Source: JAKVBH01 sp049800955 (GTDB lineage Bacteria; Pseudomonadota; Alphaproteobacteria; Rhodobacterales; Rhodobacteraceae). From it: a stretch of DNA of 64,000 bases. Made by a program: the position numbers and the translations under genes. The notes under the pieces are model-generated. The model was not told the DNA's origin. It made no database searches and worked only from the letters and a program-made list of their open reading frames with translations. Below are positions 45,722-52,883 of this stretch, piece after piece. The stretch covers positions 434,001-498,000 of the forward strand of contig NZ_JBNAGA010000001.1 in assembly GCF_049800955.1 (NCBI RefSeq), written 5' to 3'. The stretch's first letter is position 1. Every line of letters begins with the position of its first letter.

Positions 45722-46558
45722 CTAGGCCGCTGGCGCCAGCCCCAGAATGTCCCGCGCCTGAGCGCAGCTGGCCACGGGGCGCTCATGACGTGCGCAGAGG
45801 TCGACCGCGCGCCCAACAAGGGCGGCGTTGGACGGCGCCAGCGTTTCACGATCCAGCCGGACGTTGTCTTCAAGGCCGGTGCGGGCATGCCCTCCGGCGG
45901 AGATGGCCCATTCGTTCAGGACAATCTGATTGCGCCCGATCCCGGCAGCGCACCAGGGCGCATCCGCGCCAAAGAGCCGCCGGGTGGTCTCGACATAGAA
46001 ATCAAACACCTGCCGGTCCACGGGCATCGCGTTTTTGACGCCCATGACAAACTGCACATAGGGCGTGCCAACGAGCTGGCCTGCATCCGCCATTTCACGC
46101 GCGCGGAAGATATGGCTGAGATCGAAAGCCTCAATCTCGGGTTTGACATCATAGGTGATCATCTCGCGGGCCAGCCAATCGACCAGATCGGGCGGGTTCT
46201 CATAGACGCGGGTTGGGAAATTGTTGGAGCCCACGGCGAGCGAGGCCATGTCAGGGCGCAGGGGCAGCATGCCGCCGCGCTCCGCACCTGCGCCGGAGCG
46301 CCCGCCAGTGGACAGCTGGATGATCATGCCGGGGCAATGGGCCTCAATCCCCTCCTTGAGCGCGGCAAAGCGGTCAGGGTCGGAGGTCGGCGTTTCATCA
46401 TCATTGCGCACATGACAATGGGCGATGGTGGCACCTGCCTCAAAGGCGGCATGGGTGCTCTCGATCTGCTCTGTGACCGTGATGGGCACCGCCGGGTTGT
46501 CCGCCTTGCGGGGCACCGAGCCTGTGATGGCGACGCAGATGATACAGGGTTGGGTCAT
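45722..46558 (-). CDS. BKACE (DUF849) beta-keto acid cleavage enzyme
   Basis: The 278-residue protein belongs to the beta-keto acid cleavage enzyme family (3-keto-5-aminohexanoate cleavage fold). Family members use acetyl-CoA to cut a beta-keto acid into acetoacetate and a CoA ester. ATIAHCHVR supplies zinc ligands H47 and H49, and a conserved LNEWAISAGGHARTGLEDN segment lies near the C-terminus. It is the last gene of rdhA-pobA-pcaCHG, seven bases or fewer from pcaG. In that setting its substrate is probably 3-oxoadipate, giving succinyl-CoA and acetoacetate and replacing PcaIJ and PcaF. The substrate is an inference from gene order. Confidence 0.85.
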   Translation of the reverse strand: MTQPCIICVAITGSVPRKADNPAVPITVTEQIESTHAAFEAGATIAHCHVRNDDETPTSDPDRFAALKEGIEAHCPGMIIQLSTGGRSGAGAERGGMLPLRPDMASLAVGSNNFPTRVYENPPDLVDWLAREMITYDVKPEIEAFDLSHIFRAREMADAGQLVGTPYVQFVMGVKNAMPVDRQVFDFYVETTRRLFGADAPWCAAGIGRNQIVLNEWAISAGGHARTGLEDNVRLDRETLAPSNAALVGRAVDLCARHERPVASCAQARDILGLAPAA

Positions 46559-46564
46559 GGGGCC

Positions 46565-47179
46565 TCAGATATCAAAGAAAACGGTCTCGGAGGGACCTTG
46601 CAGGTGAATGTCAAACCGGTAAGCCCCGGGGCCCTCAGGCTGGGCCAGCAACGTGGCCACGCGGGAGCGATGCTCGATCCGCGCCAGCAAGGGGTCGGTG
46701 GCATTGGCCTCGGGCTCATCTGCGAAATAGAGGCGCGTGTGCAGACCAATATTGATCCCGCGCGCCACGATCCACGCCGTGATATGCGGGGCTTGCAGAC
46801 GCCCGTCTGGAAAGGGCACGCGCCCGGGCTTGACCGTCTCGAAGCGGAAAGCGCCGGTCTCAAGATCGCTGGCGCAGCGGCCCCATCCCGTAAAGTTCGG
46901 GTCGGCCTGCCCGCGCGTCTCATTGGCGGAGGCAAAGAGGCCTGCGTGATCGGCTTGCCAGATCTCGATCATCGCATCGCGCAGCGGTGCGCCCATGCCG
47001 TCAAAGATCGTGCCGTTGATCGTGATTTCCTCCCCCTGAACGGGGCCGCGTTTCATCGTGGCACCCAGATCGCTGCCATAGATCCCGAGACCTGCGACAT
47101 CAGGCGTGCAGCCGATATGGACGTAGGGCCCTGCGGTTTGCGAGGGCGTTTCGCGCAGATCATCAAGCTTTTGCACCAT
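46565..47179 (-). CDS. pcaG: Protocatechuate 3,4-dioxygenase alpha subunit
   Basis: The 204-residue alpha subunit pairs with PcaH to open the ring of protocatechuate between the two hydroxyls, giving 3-carboxy-cis,cis-muconate. SQTAGPYVHIG and GTIFDGMGAPLRDAMIEIWQAD are the characteristic intradiol-dioxygenase beta-sandwich motifs. The last part (GAYRFDIHLQGPSETVFFD) ends as in other PcaG proteins. Alpha subunits lack the full iron ligand set, which is in PcaH. It lies two bases after pcaH, so the pair is translated together. Confidence 0.95.
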   Translation of the reverse strand: MVQKLDDLRETPSQTAGPYVHIGCTPDVAGLGIYGSDLGATMKRGPVQGEEITINGTIFDGMGAPLRDAMIEIWQADHAGLFASANETRGQADPNFTGWGRCASDLETGAFRFETVKPGRVPFPDGRLQAPHITAWIVARGINIGLHTRLYFADEPEANATDPLLARIEHRSRVATLLAQPEGPGAYRFDIHLQGPSETVFFDI

Positions 47180-47181
47180 GG

Positions 47182-47919
47182 CTAGAGACCCTCCGGGCGG
47201 TTTTCGAAATAGCTTTGCCGCCGTCCGCGCAGCACAATGTCGAACTTATAGGCCAGCGCATCCATGGGTAGCGTATGGTTCATGTCGAGCGGTGCAGTCA
47301 GCGCTTCAATCGCCTCCTGGCTCCCCAGCGCGCCGACGATGGGGCAGCGCGCGATCAAAGGGTCGCCTTCGAAATACATCTGCGTGATCAGTCGCTGGGC
47401 AAAGCCGTGGCCAAAGAGCGAGAAGTGAATATGCGCCGGGCGCCAGTCATTCATGCCATTGGGCCAGGGGTAGGGTCCGGGCTGGATCGTGCGGAACGCG
47501 TAGCGCCCCTCAGCATCGGTTATCGTGCGCCCGCAGCCGCCGAAATTTGGATCGAGCGGCGCGAGGTAGCTTTCGTTCTTGTGGCGATAGCGCCCGCCCG
47601 CGTTGGCCTGCCAGATCTCGATCAGCGCGCCCGGAACAGCCCGACCCGTCTCGTCACACACACGCCCATGCACGATGATGCGCGGGCCAATAGCGGTTTG
47701 ATCCCGGGCCGCGAAATTCAGCGTCAGGTCATTGTCGAGCGGGCCGATCAGGTCGTGTCCGAAGACCGGCGCGGTCTCTTCGCTGAGTGTGGAGGGAAAG
47801 GAGAGCAGGGCAGCCTGTGGGCTGCGCTTGATGGAGGTCTTGTAGGGGGGCGTCAGGGCATCGGGCTGCCAGCTCCTGTCGCGCGGGATATAGCCGCCGG
47901 GTTTGGGCACGTCGCTCAC
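47182..47919 (-). CDS. pcaH: Protocatechuate 3,4-dioxygenase beta subunit
   Basis: The 245-residue beta subunit carries the non-haem ferric iron. The first ligand tyrosine lies in GGRYRHKNESYLAPLDPNFGG, and the second tyrosine and two histidines lie in QPGPYPWPNGMNDWRPAHIHFS (positions shown by Y, H, H). DEFCxxxGRxVPGALIEIWQANAGG is the intradiol motif. It overlaps pcaC by four bases upstream and is followed closely by pcaG. Confidence 0.95.
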   Translation of the reverse strand: MSDVPKPGGYIPRDRSWQPDALTPPYKTSIKRSPQAALLSFPSTLSEETAPVFGHDLIGPLDNDLTLNFAARDQTAIGPRIIVHGRVCDETGRAVPGALIEIWQANAGGRYRHKNESYLAPLDPNFGGCGRTITDAEGRYAFRTIQPGPYPWPNGMNDWRPAHIHFSLFGHGFAQRLITQMYFEGDPLIARCPIVGALGSQEAIEALTAPLDMNHTLPMDALAYKFDIVLRGRRQSYFENRPEGL

Positions 47920-48296
47920 AGCTCTACTCCCATCTCGCGGTAGGTCTCTTTCGCCAGTTTGATGGCATGATTGGCCTTGGGCACACCCGCATAGACCGCC
48001 ACATGCATCAGGGCCTGCATAACCTCCTCGGGGCGGGCCCCGGTGCTTTGCGTGGCGCGGATGTGCATGGGGATTTCGGAGACACTGCCAGTGGCTGCGA
48101 GCAGGGCGAGGGTCAGCAGCGAGCGGTCTCGGTGCGAGATCGTCTCATCGGCCCAAAGCGTGCCCCAGGCGCTCTCGGTGATCAGGTTCTGGAAGGGCGT
48201 ATCGAAAGCCGTGCGCGCGGCTTCGGCCTGCGCCACATGGGCCTCACCCAAAACCGCACGGCGGACCTGCATGCCTTTGGCGTGTTTGTCTGTCAT
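47916..48296 (-). CDS. pcaC: 4-carboxymuconolactone decarboxylase
   Basis: PcaC decarboxylates 4-carboxymuconolactone to 3-oxoadipate enol-lactone in the beta-ketoadipate pathway. The 126-residue protein has the CMD/AhpD-like fold pattern: FQNLITESAWGTLWADETISHRDRSLLTLALLAA and HIRATQSTGARPEEVMQALMHVAVYAGVP. The ATG at 48296 shares one base with the pobA stop, and it overlaps pcaH by four bases. pcaB, which would make its substrate, is absent from the window. Confidence 0.95.
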   Translation of the reverse strand: MTDKHAKGMQVRRAVLGEAHVAQAEAARTAFDTPFQNLITESAWGTLWADETISHRDRSLLTLALLAATGSVSEIPMHIRATQSTGARPEEVMQALMHVAVYAGVPKANHAIKLAKETYREMGVEL

Positions 48297-49465
48297 CAAT
48301 ATGGAAGCCCCACGTAGTTTTCCGCCATCGCCCTTTGCGCCGCCGTGTTGGAGCGCAGAAAATCAAGATCCGCGATCTGCATCTTGAGGTCAAATGCGGT
48401 TTGATCGGGGAAGCGGTGCATCATGGTGGAGAACCACCACGAAAACCGCTCCGCCTTCCAGACCCGCGCCAAGGCCTTGCTCGAATACGCATCCAGCCCT
48501 GTGTCTGATCCTGTCTGGTAGAATTGCGTGAGCGCTTGCCAGAGGTAGTGCACATCGGAGGCTGCGGTATTGAGGCCCTTGGCGCCCGTGGGCGGGACGA
48601 TGTGGGCCGCATCGCCGCACAAAAACAGCCGCCCCCATTGCATGGGCTCCGTCACGAAAGAGCGCAGCGGCGCGATGGATTTCTCGATGGAGGGCCCGGT
48701 GACAAGGGCTGCGGCAATCTCTGCGGGCAGCCTGCGTTGCAGCTCTTCCCAAAAGGCCGCGTCGCTCCAATCCTCCGGGCGATCATCGAGGCGGCATTGG
48801 ATATAGTAACGCGAAAGATTGGCATTGCGCATCGAGCACAGGGCAAAGCCGCGCGGCGAATTGGCGTAGATCAACTCGTGATTGACGGGCGGCGTCTCGC
48901 TCAGAATGCCAAGCCAGCCAAAGGGATAGACCTTCTCGTATTCGCGCCGCACATCCTCGGGGATTGTCTTGCGGCTGACCCCGTGAAACCCGTCGCATCC
49001 CGCGATGAAATCGCAGCGTAGCGCCTGCTCAGCGCCTTCCATCTGGTAGTGTATGACCGGGCTGTTCGTCCTGGCCCCCTCGATACGGACATCGGACACC
49101 TCATGGTGAATGATCCCGCCCGCCGCGTCGCGCGCGTCATAGAGATCGCGGGTCACCTCCGTCTGGCCATAAACTATCACCGGCGTGCCGGTATGGGCTT
49201 TGAAATCAATGCGAAACATTTCGTCGCCGTAGGAGATTAATGTGCCGTCATGGGCGTATCCCTCCGCGTGCAGACGGTCCGCGCAGCCCGCAGCCTCCAT
49301 CAGCCCGACCAGCCCCTGCTCCAGAACGCCCGCGCGGATGCGGCCCAGCACGTAATCCTTCGTCTGGCGTTCCAGCACGACGCTGTCGATCCCGCTTTTG
49401 TGCAAAAGCTGCGACAGGAGCAGGCCGGACGGCCCGCCTCCGATGATGGCGACTTGCGTTTTCAA
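48296..49465 (-). CDS. pobA: 4-hydroxybenzoate 3-monooxygenase
   Basis: PobA hydroxylates 4-hydroxybenzoate to protocatechuate with NADPH and oxygen. The 389-residue flavoprotein has the FAD loop GGGPSG, the DG motif GCDGFHGVSR and the GD motif GDAAHIVPPTGAKGLN, all diagnostic. The start is a TTG at 49465: GGAGG lies six bases before it, and the resulting length matches the family. The gene begins 16 bases after the stop of the reductive dehalogenase gene, so the two are almost certainly one transcript. It supplies protocatechuate to pcaGH. Confidence 0.95.
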   Translation of the reverse strand: MKTQVAIIGGGPSGLLLSQLLHKSGIDSVVLERQTKDYVLGRIRAGVLEQGLVGLMEAAGCADRLHAEGYAHDGTLISYGDEMFRIDFKAHTGTPVIVYGQTEVTRDLYDARDAAGGIIHHEVSDVRIEGARTNSPVIHYQMEGAEQALRCDFIAGCDGFHGVSRKTIPEDVRREYEKVYPFGWLGILSETPPVNHELIYANSPRGFALCSMRNANLSRYYIQCRLDDRPEDWSDAAFWEELQRRLPAEIAAALVTGPSIEKSIAPLRSFVTEPMQWGRLFLCGDAAHIVPPTGAKGLNTAASDVHYLWQALTQFYQTGSDTGLDAYSSKALARVWKAERFSWWFSTMMHRFPDQTAFDLKMQIADLDFLRSNTAAQRAMAENYVGLPY

Positions 49466-49481
49466 CCCTTTCCTCCCCCGC

Positions 49482-52400
49482 TCATAGATCAAGCACCAAC
49501 CGGCCATCCCTGGCCGCGGCGCGGGATTGGCAAGTGATCAACTGTGTCTCGCGTTGGGCCTGCGACAAGACGAAATCGCGATGTTCCACCTCGCCCGCGA
49601 TGACCCCGCATTTGCATACACCGCAAATCCCGTCGGCGCATTTGACATCGACATGCACGCCATTGGCCAGAAGAACATCGCTGAGCTCCTCATCCGCCCC
49701 AACGTTGAGGACCTTGCCCGACTTCGCAAGCTCAACACTGAAGGGATGGTTCACGAAATCGGGCTGCTCAGGCACGGAGAAATACTCCAGATGCCGCGCG
49801 TCCTCGGGAAAGCCCTGTCGTCCGGCGGCATCCATCACCGCGCTCATGAAGCGTTCCGGCCCGCAGGTATAGACATGCCAGCCGGGTTGGTAGCCTTGTA
49901 AGATGCCATCAAGATCAGCGCGCGTGCCTTCATCAGAGATATGATAGGTCACATGATCTGCCCAGGGCGCGGCGGCCAGATCATCGAGATAGGCGGCGCT
50001 GTCGCGGCGGCTTGCGGAGTAATGCAGCTCAAAGGGTTTGCCGAGGCTGTGCAGCCTGTGGGCGAAGGCGATCATGGGTGTAATGCCAATCCCGCCCCCC
50101 ATCAGGAAGCTCTTGGAGGCCTCTTCCACCAGTTCGAAATGGTTGATCGGTTTGGACAGGAACACCCGGCGGCCTTCATTGAAGATACGGTGCATCATGC
50201 GCGAGCCGCCGCGCCCGTCATCCTCGCGCAAAACCCCGATCTGATAGGTGCTTCTGTCGGCGGGGTCCCCGGACATCGAATATTGCCGCAGAAACTCAGG
50301 CGTCACGACGACGTCAAGATGCCCGCCTGCGGTCCAGGGAGGCAGGGGGCTGCCGTCCCACGCTTCAAATTCGAATTTGGTGATGTCCGCGGTCATGGGT
50401 TCAACCTTGCTGACACGCGCCATGAGGACAGGGGCGTCCTTGAAGTCCGGCGTTTCATGGGCCAGCCCGCGGGTCTCGCCCCGGGCCAGACGCGCGCGGT
50501 ACTCTGCCGCGGAGATCATCTCGCGGTAGGCCCGGATCCCGGCCTCGCGATCCATCGGGAAGGGATAGGGCCAGGGCCAGGGCGTCAGGTTGGCGGGATA
50601 AACCGCGAGGGTCTGGTCTTCGTGCCGAACCTGCAAATCGGGCTGGATGTCCCGCCTGTTGACGGGCGCTGCGGGCTCTTTGTAGCCGCCGTCGTCCTTC
50701 AGTTCGAGATCCCACCACCATTTCTTGGCGTCATTCACGCCGCCGTTGCCCAGCCGATCGTCAAGCTTGGCCAGCCACGGCGCGGCCTGCGGCACATGCA
50801 TTGCGGCCCAGCGGAAGGGTTTTTCCTTGAAGATGCCCTCGAGGTTCCAAGGACAGGTCTTCATGCAGCGCCCGCACATCGCACCGCCTTCGGTTGTGAT
50901 GCGGTAGGTCGTGCATTTCTGGCTGTCCGATTTCCAGATCTCGTAGCCATTGAACATGCGTTTGGGGCCCGCCGTGATCGCGCCTGCGGGGCATTCGCGC
51001 GCGCATTTGTTGCAGCTCTCGCAAAAGGATTGCAGGCCAAAGTCGATGGGCTTGTCATGGGCCAGCGGCATGTCGGTTGTGACTGCGCCGGATTTGAGCC
51101 GCGGGCCTAAAAGCGGGTTGAGGATGACCTCCCCAATCCGGCTGACCTCGCCCAGCCCCGAGAGCAGCAGGAGCGGCGGCTGCAAGACCTCGCCATCCAT
51201 GACCGAATGGGCCTTGGCCTTATAGCCCAGATTGCGGATGTGTTTGGCTATGATTCCGCCCAGAAGCGAGAAGCGCAGATAGGCGCGCATGCTTTGGGCC
51301 ACGCCGATCCAATCATCCCCGGACGCGCCCTCCATCGTTTCGTAGCCCTGATCGATGATCATCGAAATGGCATTGTCATGGGGCGGATCGATGGGCGCGC
51401 CAGTCGCATCATGGCTGTACCACGCCCAGTCCGGGCAGCGCGAAATCCCAACCGCATCAACGCCCAGAAAATAGCTGGCAGCTTTCACATTGGCGGCATT
51501 GCGCTCAGGGTCTGAGGGGCGCTCAAACCCCGTGGCGCTCTCGCCATCCTGCAACAAGACAAAGGCGCCCAGCATGCGGCGTTGAGCAAAGGCATGGGCG
51601 CTTTTGCGGGCATACCAGCCCCCCGATGCGGCGCGTTGCTGTTTCTTGCCCAGATCGCCAAATTGCGCCCGCGCGAACATGTCGGCCCGTTTGGGCACGC
51701 GGGCCACCCGGGCCTCGTCGATATAAGTCGTGGGTGTGTCCACGCGTTTGAGCGTCTCGAAAGCATGGGCCCCGTCCATGTAGCGACGCTTGCGATAGGG
51801 ATCGCGATTGAACGCGCTTTTCTGGCTGCCTTTGCCGATCCACCAGGCCAGATCGTTGGGCTGGGTGGCCCAGTCGGCCAAAGGCGTGTCGCAGGCCATG
51901 TCCATATTGGTCGTCACGACGGCGAGGCTGAACCGCTCATGGACGAAAGGCGCAAGCAGACGGCCCTGATCCACGCAGGCCACCCCGGCGGCAACGGCCA
52001 GTTTGCCCAGATCCACATCGGAGGCGCTGGCAGAATGGGCGCGCGCGCTGAAGCCCAGAAGATGCAGGTATTCGGCCAGCACCACGGCGGTTTCCGTGGC
52101 CCGCAATGCGGCGCGGTGATCCTGAATGTCCATGATCCATTCTGTCCCCGCCTCGCTCTCGCCCGGGGGGCGATGATGCTCGACAAGCAAAACGATGGCG
52201 TGGCTATGATGATCTATCGGCCCCAAAGGGGCTTCAATGGACTCGCGCAGGCTGGCCATGATCTCGTCAATACCCGAGGCCAGTGTTTTGGTCTGCTTGG
52301 TGCGGATGTCATGGGCCAACCGGTCAATGCCCGCGTTGCGGATGGGGGTCTCCAGATGGGCCGTGGCGGGCAGCGCGCAGATACCAATCATCGCGCTGTC

Positions 52401-52688
52401 CTGAAAATAGCCAAAGGCCTTCATATGCCGGGCGCGTTCTGTGGCATCTTTGGGTGCGCTGGAGGGGGTGGGGTTGACGAGACCGTCGCGGATCGCATCC
52501 ATCATCGCCTGATATTCGCCCATGGCATTGACGAGCGAATGAGGCGTTTTGATATCCGCGAAATCGAGCGGCACCATCGGCGGCACCTGCGCCAGATCAG
52601 GCATCGTTGTGCGCCGTTTCAGCCGCTCCAGCGGATAAGGGCCCAGATGGATCCCCCGATCCTTGGTAGAGAAAAAGCGCATGCCCAT
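49482..52688 (-). CDS. rdhA: Self-sufficient catabolic reductive dehalogenase (RdhA fused to reductase and ferredoxin)
   Basis: A 1068-residue fusion. Residues 1 to about 690 are an RdhA domain (cobalamin plus two [4Fe-4S]); about 745-1068 form a flavin (R801-QYS), NAD(P)H (GGGIGITP at about 864) and [2Fe-2S] (C1017, C1022, C1025, C1053) reductase of the phthalate-dioxygenase-reductase type. Cluster ligands are C556/C559/C562/C566 and C592/C605/C608/C612. S466, Y470, K532 and R596 match S422, Y426, K488 and R552 of NpRdhA at a constant offset of 44 (NpRdhA numbers from memory). No Tat signal or membrane helix is seen, so it is cytoplasmic and uses NAD(P)H. Expected reaction: removal of halide from an ortho-halogenated 4-hydroxybenzoate. 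The ATG at 52688 (MGMRFFSTKD) has only a weak ribosome site; 52682 and 52721 are alternatives. Confidence 0.93.
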   Translation of the reverse strand: MGMRFFSTKDRGIHLGPYPLERLKRRTTMPDLAQVPPMVPLDFADIKTPHSLVNAMGEYQAMMDAIRDGLVNPTPSSAPKDATERARHMKAFGYFQDSAMIGICALPATAHLETPIRNAGIDRLAHDIRTKQTKTLASGIDEIMASLRESIEAPLGPIDHHSHAIVLLVEHHRPPGESEAGTEWIMDIQDHRAALRATETAVVLAEYLHLLGFSARAHSASASDVDLGKLAVAAGVACVDQGRLLAPFVHERFSLAVVTTNMDMACDTPLADWATQPNDLAWWIGKGSQKSAFNRDPYRKRRYMDGAHAFETLKRVDTPTTYIDEARVARVPKRADMFARAQFGDLGKKQQRAASGGWYARKSAHAFAQRRMLGAFVLLQDGESATGFERPSDPERNAANVKAASYFLGVDAVGISRCPDWAWYSHDATGAPIDPPHDNAISMIIDQGYETMEGASGDDWIGVAQSMRAYLRFSLLGGIIAKHIRNLGYKAKAHSVMDGEVLQPPLLLLSGLGEVSRIGEVILNPLLGPRLKSGAVTTDMPLAHDKPIDFGLQSFCESCNKCARECPAGAITAGPKRMFNGYEIWKSDSQKCTTYRITTEGGAMCGRCMKTCPWNLEGIFKEKPFRWAAMHVPQAAPWLAKLDDRLGNGGVNDAKKWWWDLELKDDGGYKEPAAPVNRRDIQPDLQVRHEDQTLAVYPANLTPWPWPYPFPMDREAGIRAYREMISAAEYRARLARGETRGLAHETPDFKDAPVLMARVSKVEPMTADITKFEFEAWDGSPLPPWTAGGHLDVVVTPEFLRQYSMSGDPADRSTYQIGVLREDDGRGGSRMMHRIFNEGRRVFLSKPINHFELVEEASKSFLMGGGIGITPMIAFAHRLHSLGKPFELHYSASRRDSAAYLDDLAAAPWADHVTYHISDEGTRADLDGILQGYQPGWHVYTCGPERFMSAVMDAAGRQGFPEDARHLEYFSVPEQPDFVNHPFSVELAKSGKVLNVGADEELSDVLLANGVHVDVKCADGICGVCKCGVIAGEVEHRDFVLSQAQRETQLITCQSRAAARDGRLVLDL

Positions 52689-52696
52689 GCCTGTTG

Positions 52697-52732
52697 GTCC
52701 CGCAATTCGTGGTGCGCGCATATTGGCGGGAC
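52697..52732. promoter_or_regulatory. Inverted repeat in front of rdhA (possible operator)
   Basis: GTCCCGC (52697-52703) and GCGGGAC (52726-52732) form a perfect 7-bp inverted repeat with 22 bases between. It lies within 50 bases upstream of the rdhA start, inside the 195-base region shared with the divergent sulfatase-family gene. Role as operator or leader structure is inferred. Confidence 0.35.
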
Positions 52733-52883
52733 AAGGCCCGGGTGAACAGAGGCTTCTTGCGTGGCACGGGGCACAAACCTGGAGGCAGGGTTCTGGACAA
52801 AGCCATGGCATTGCCTCGCCAGATCGGCCACGCTTGAACGAGATTCGACGCACGGCGCGACGCTGTGAAAACGGGAGGCCGAG

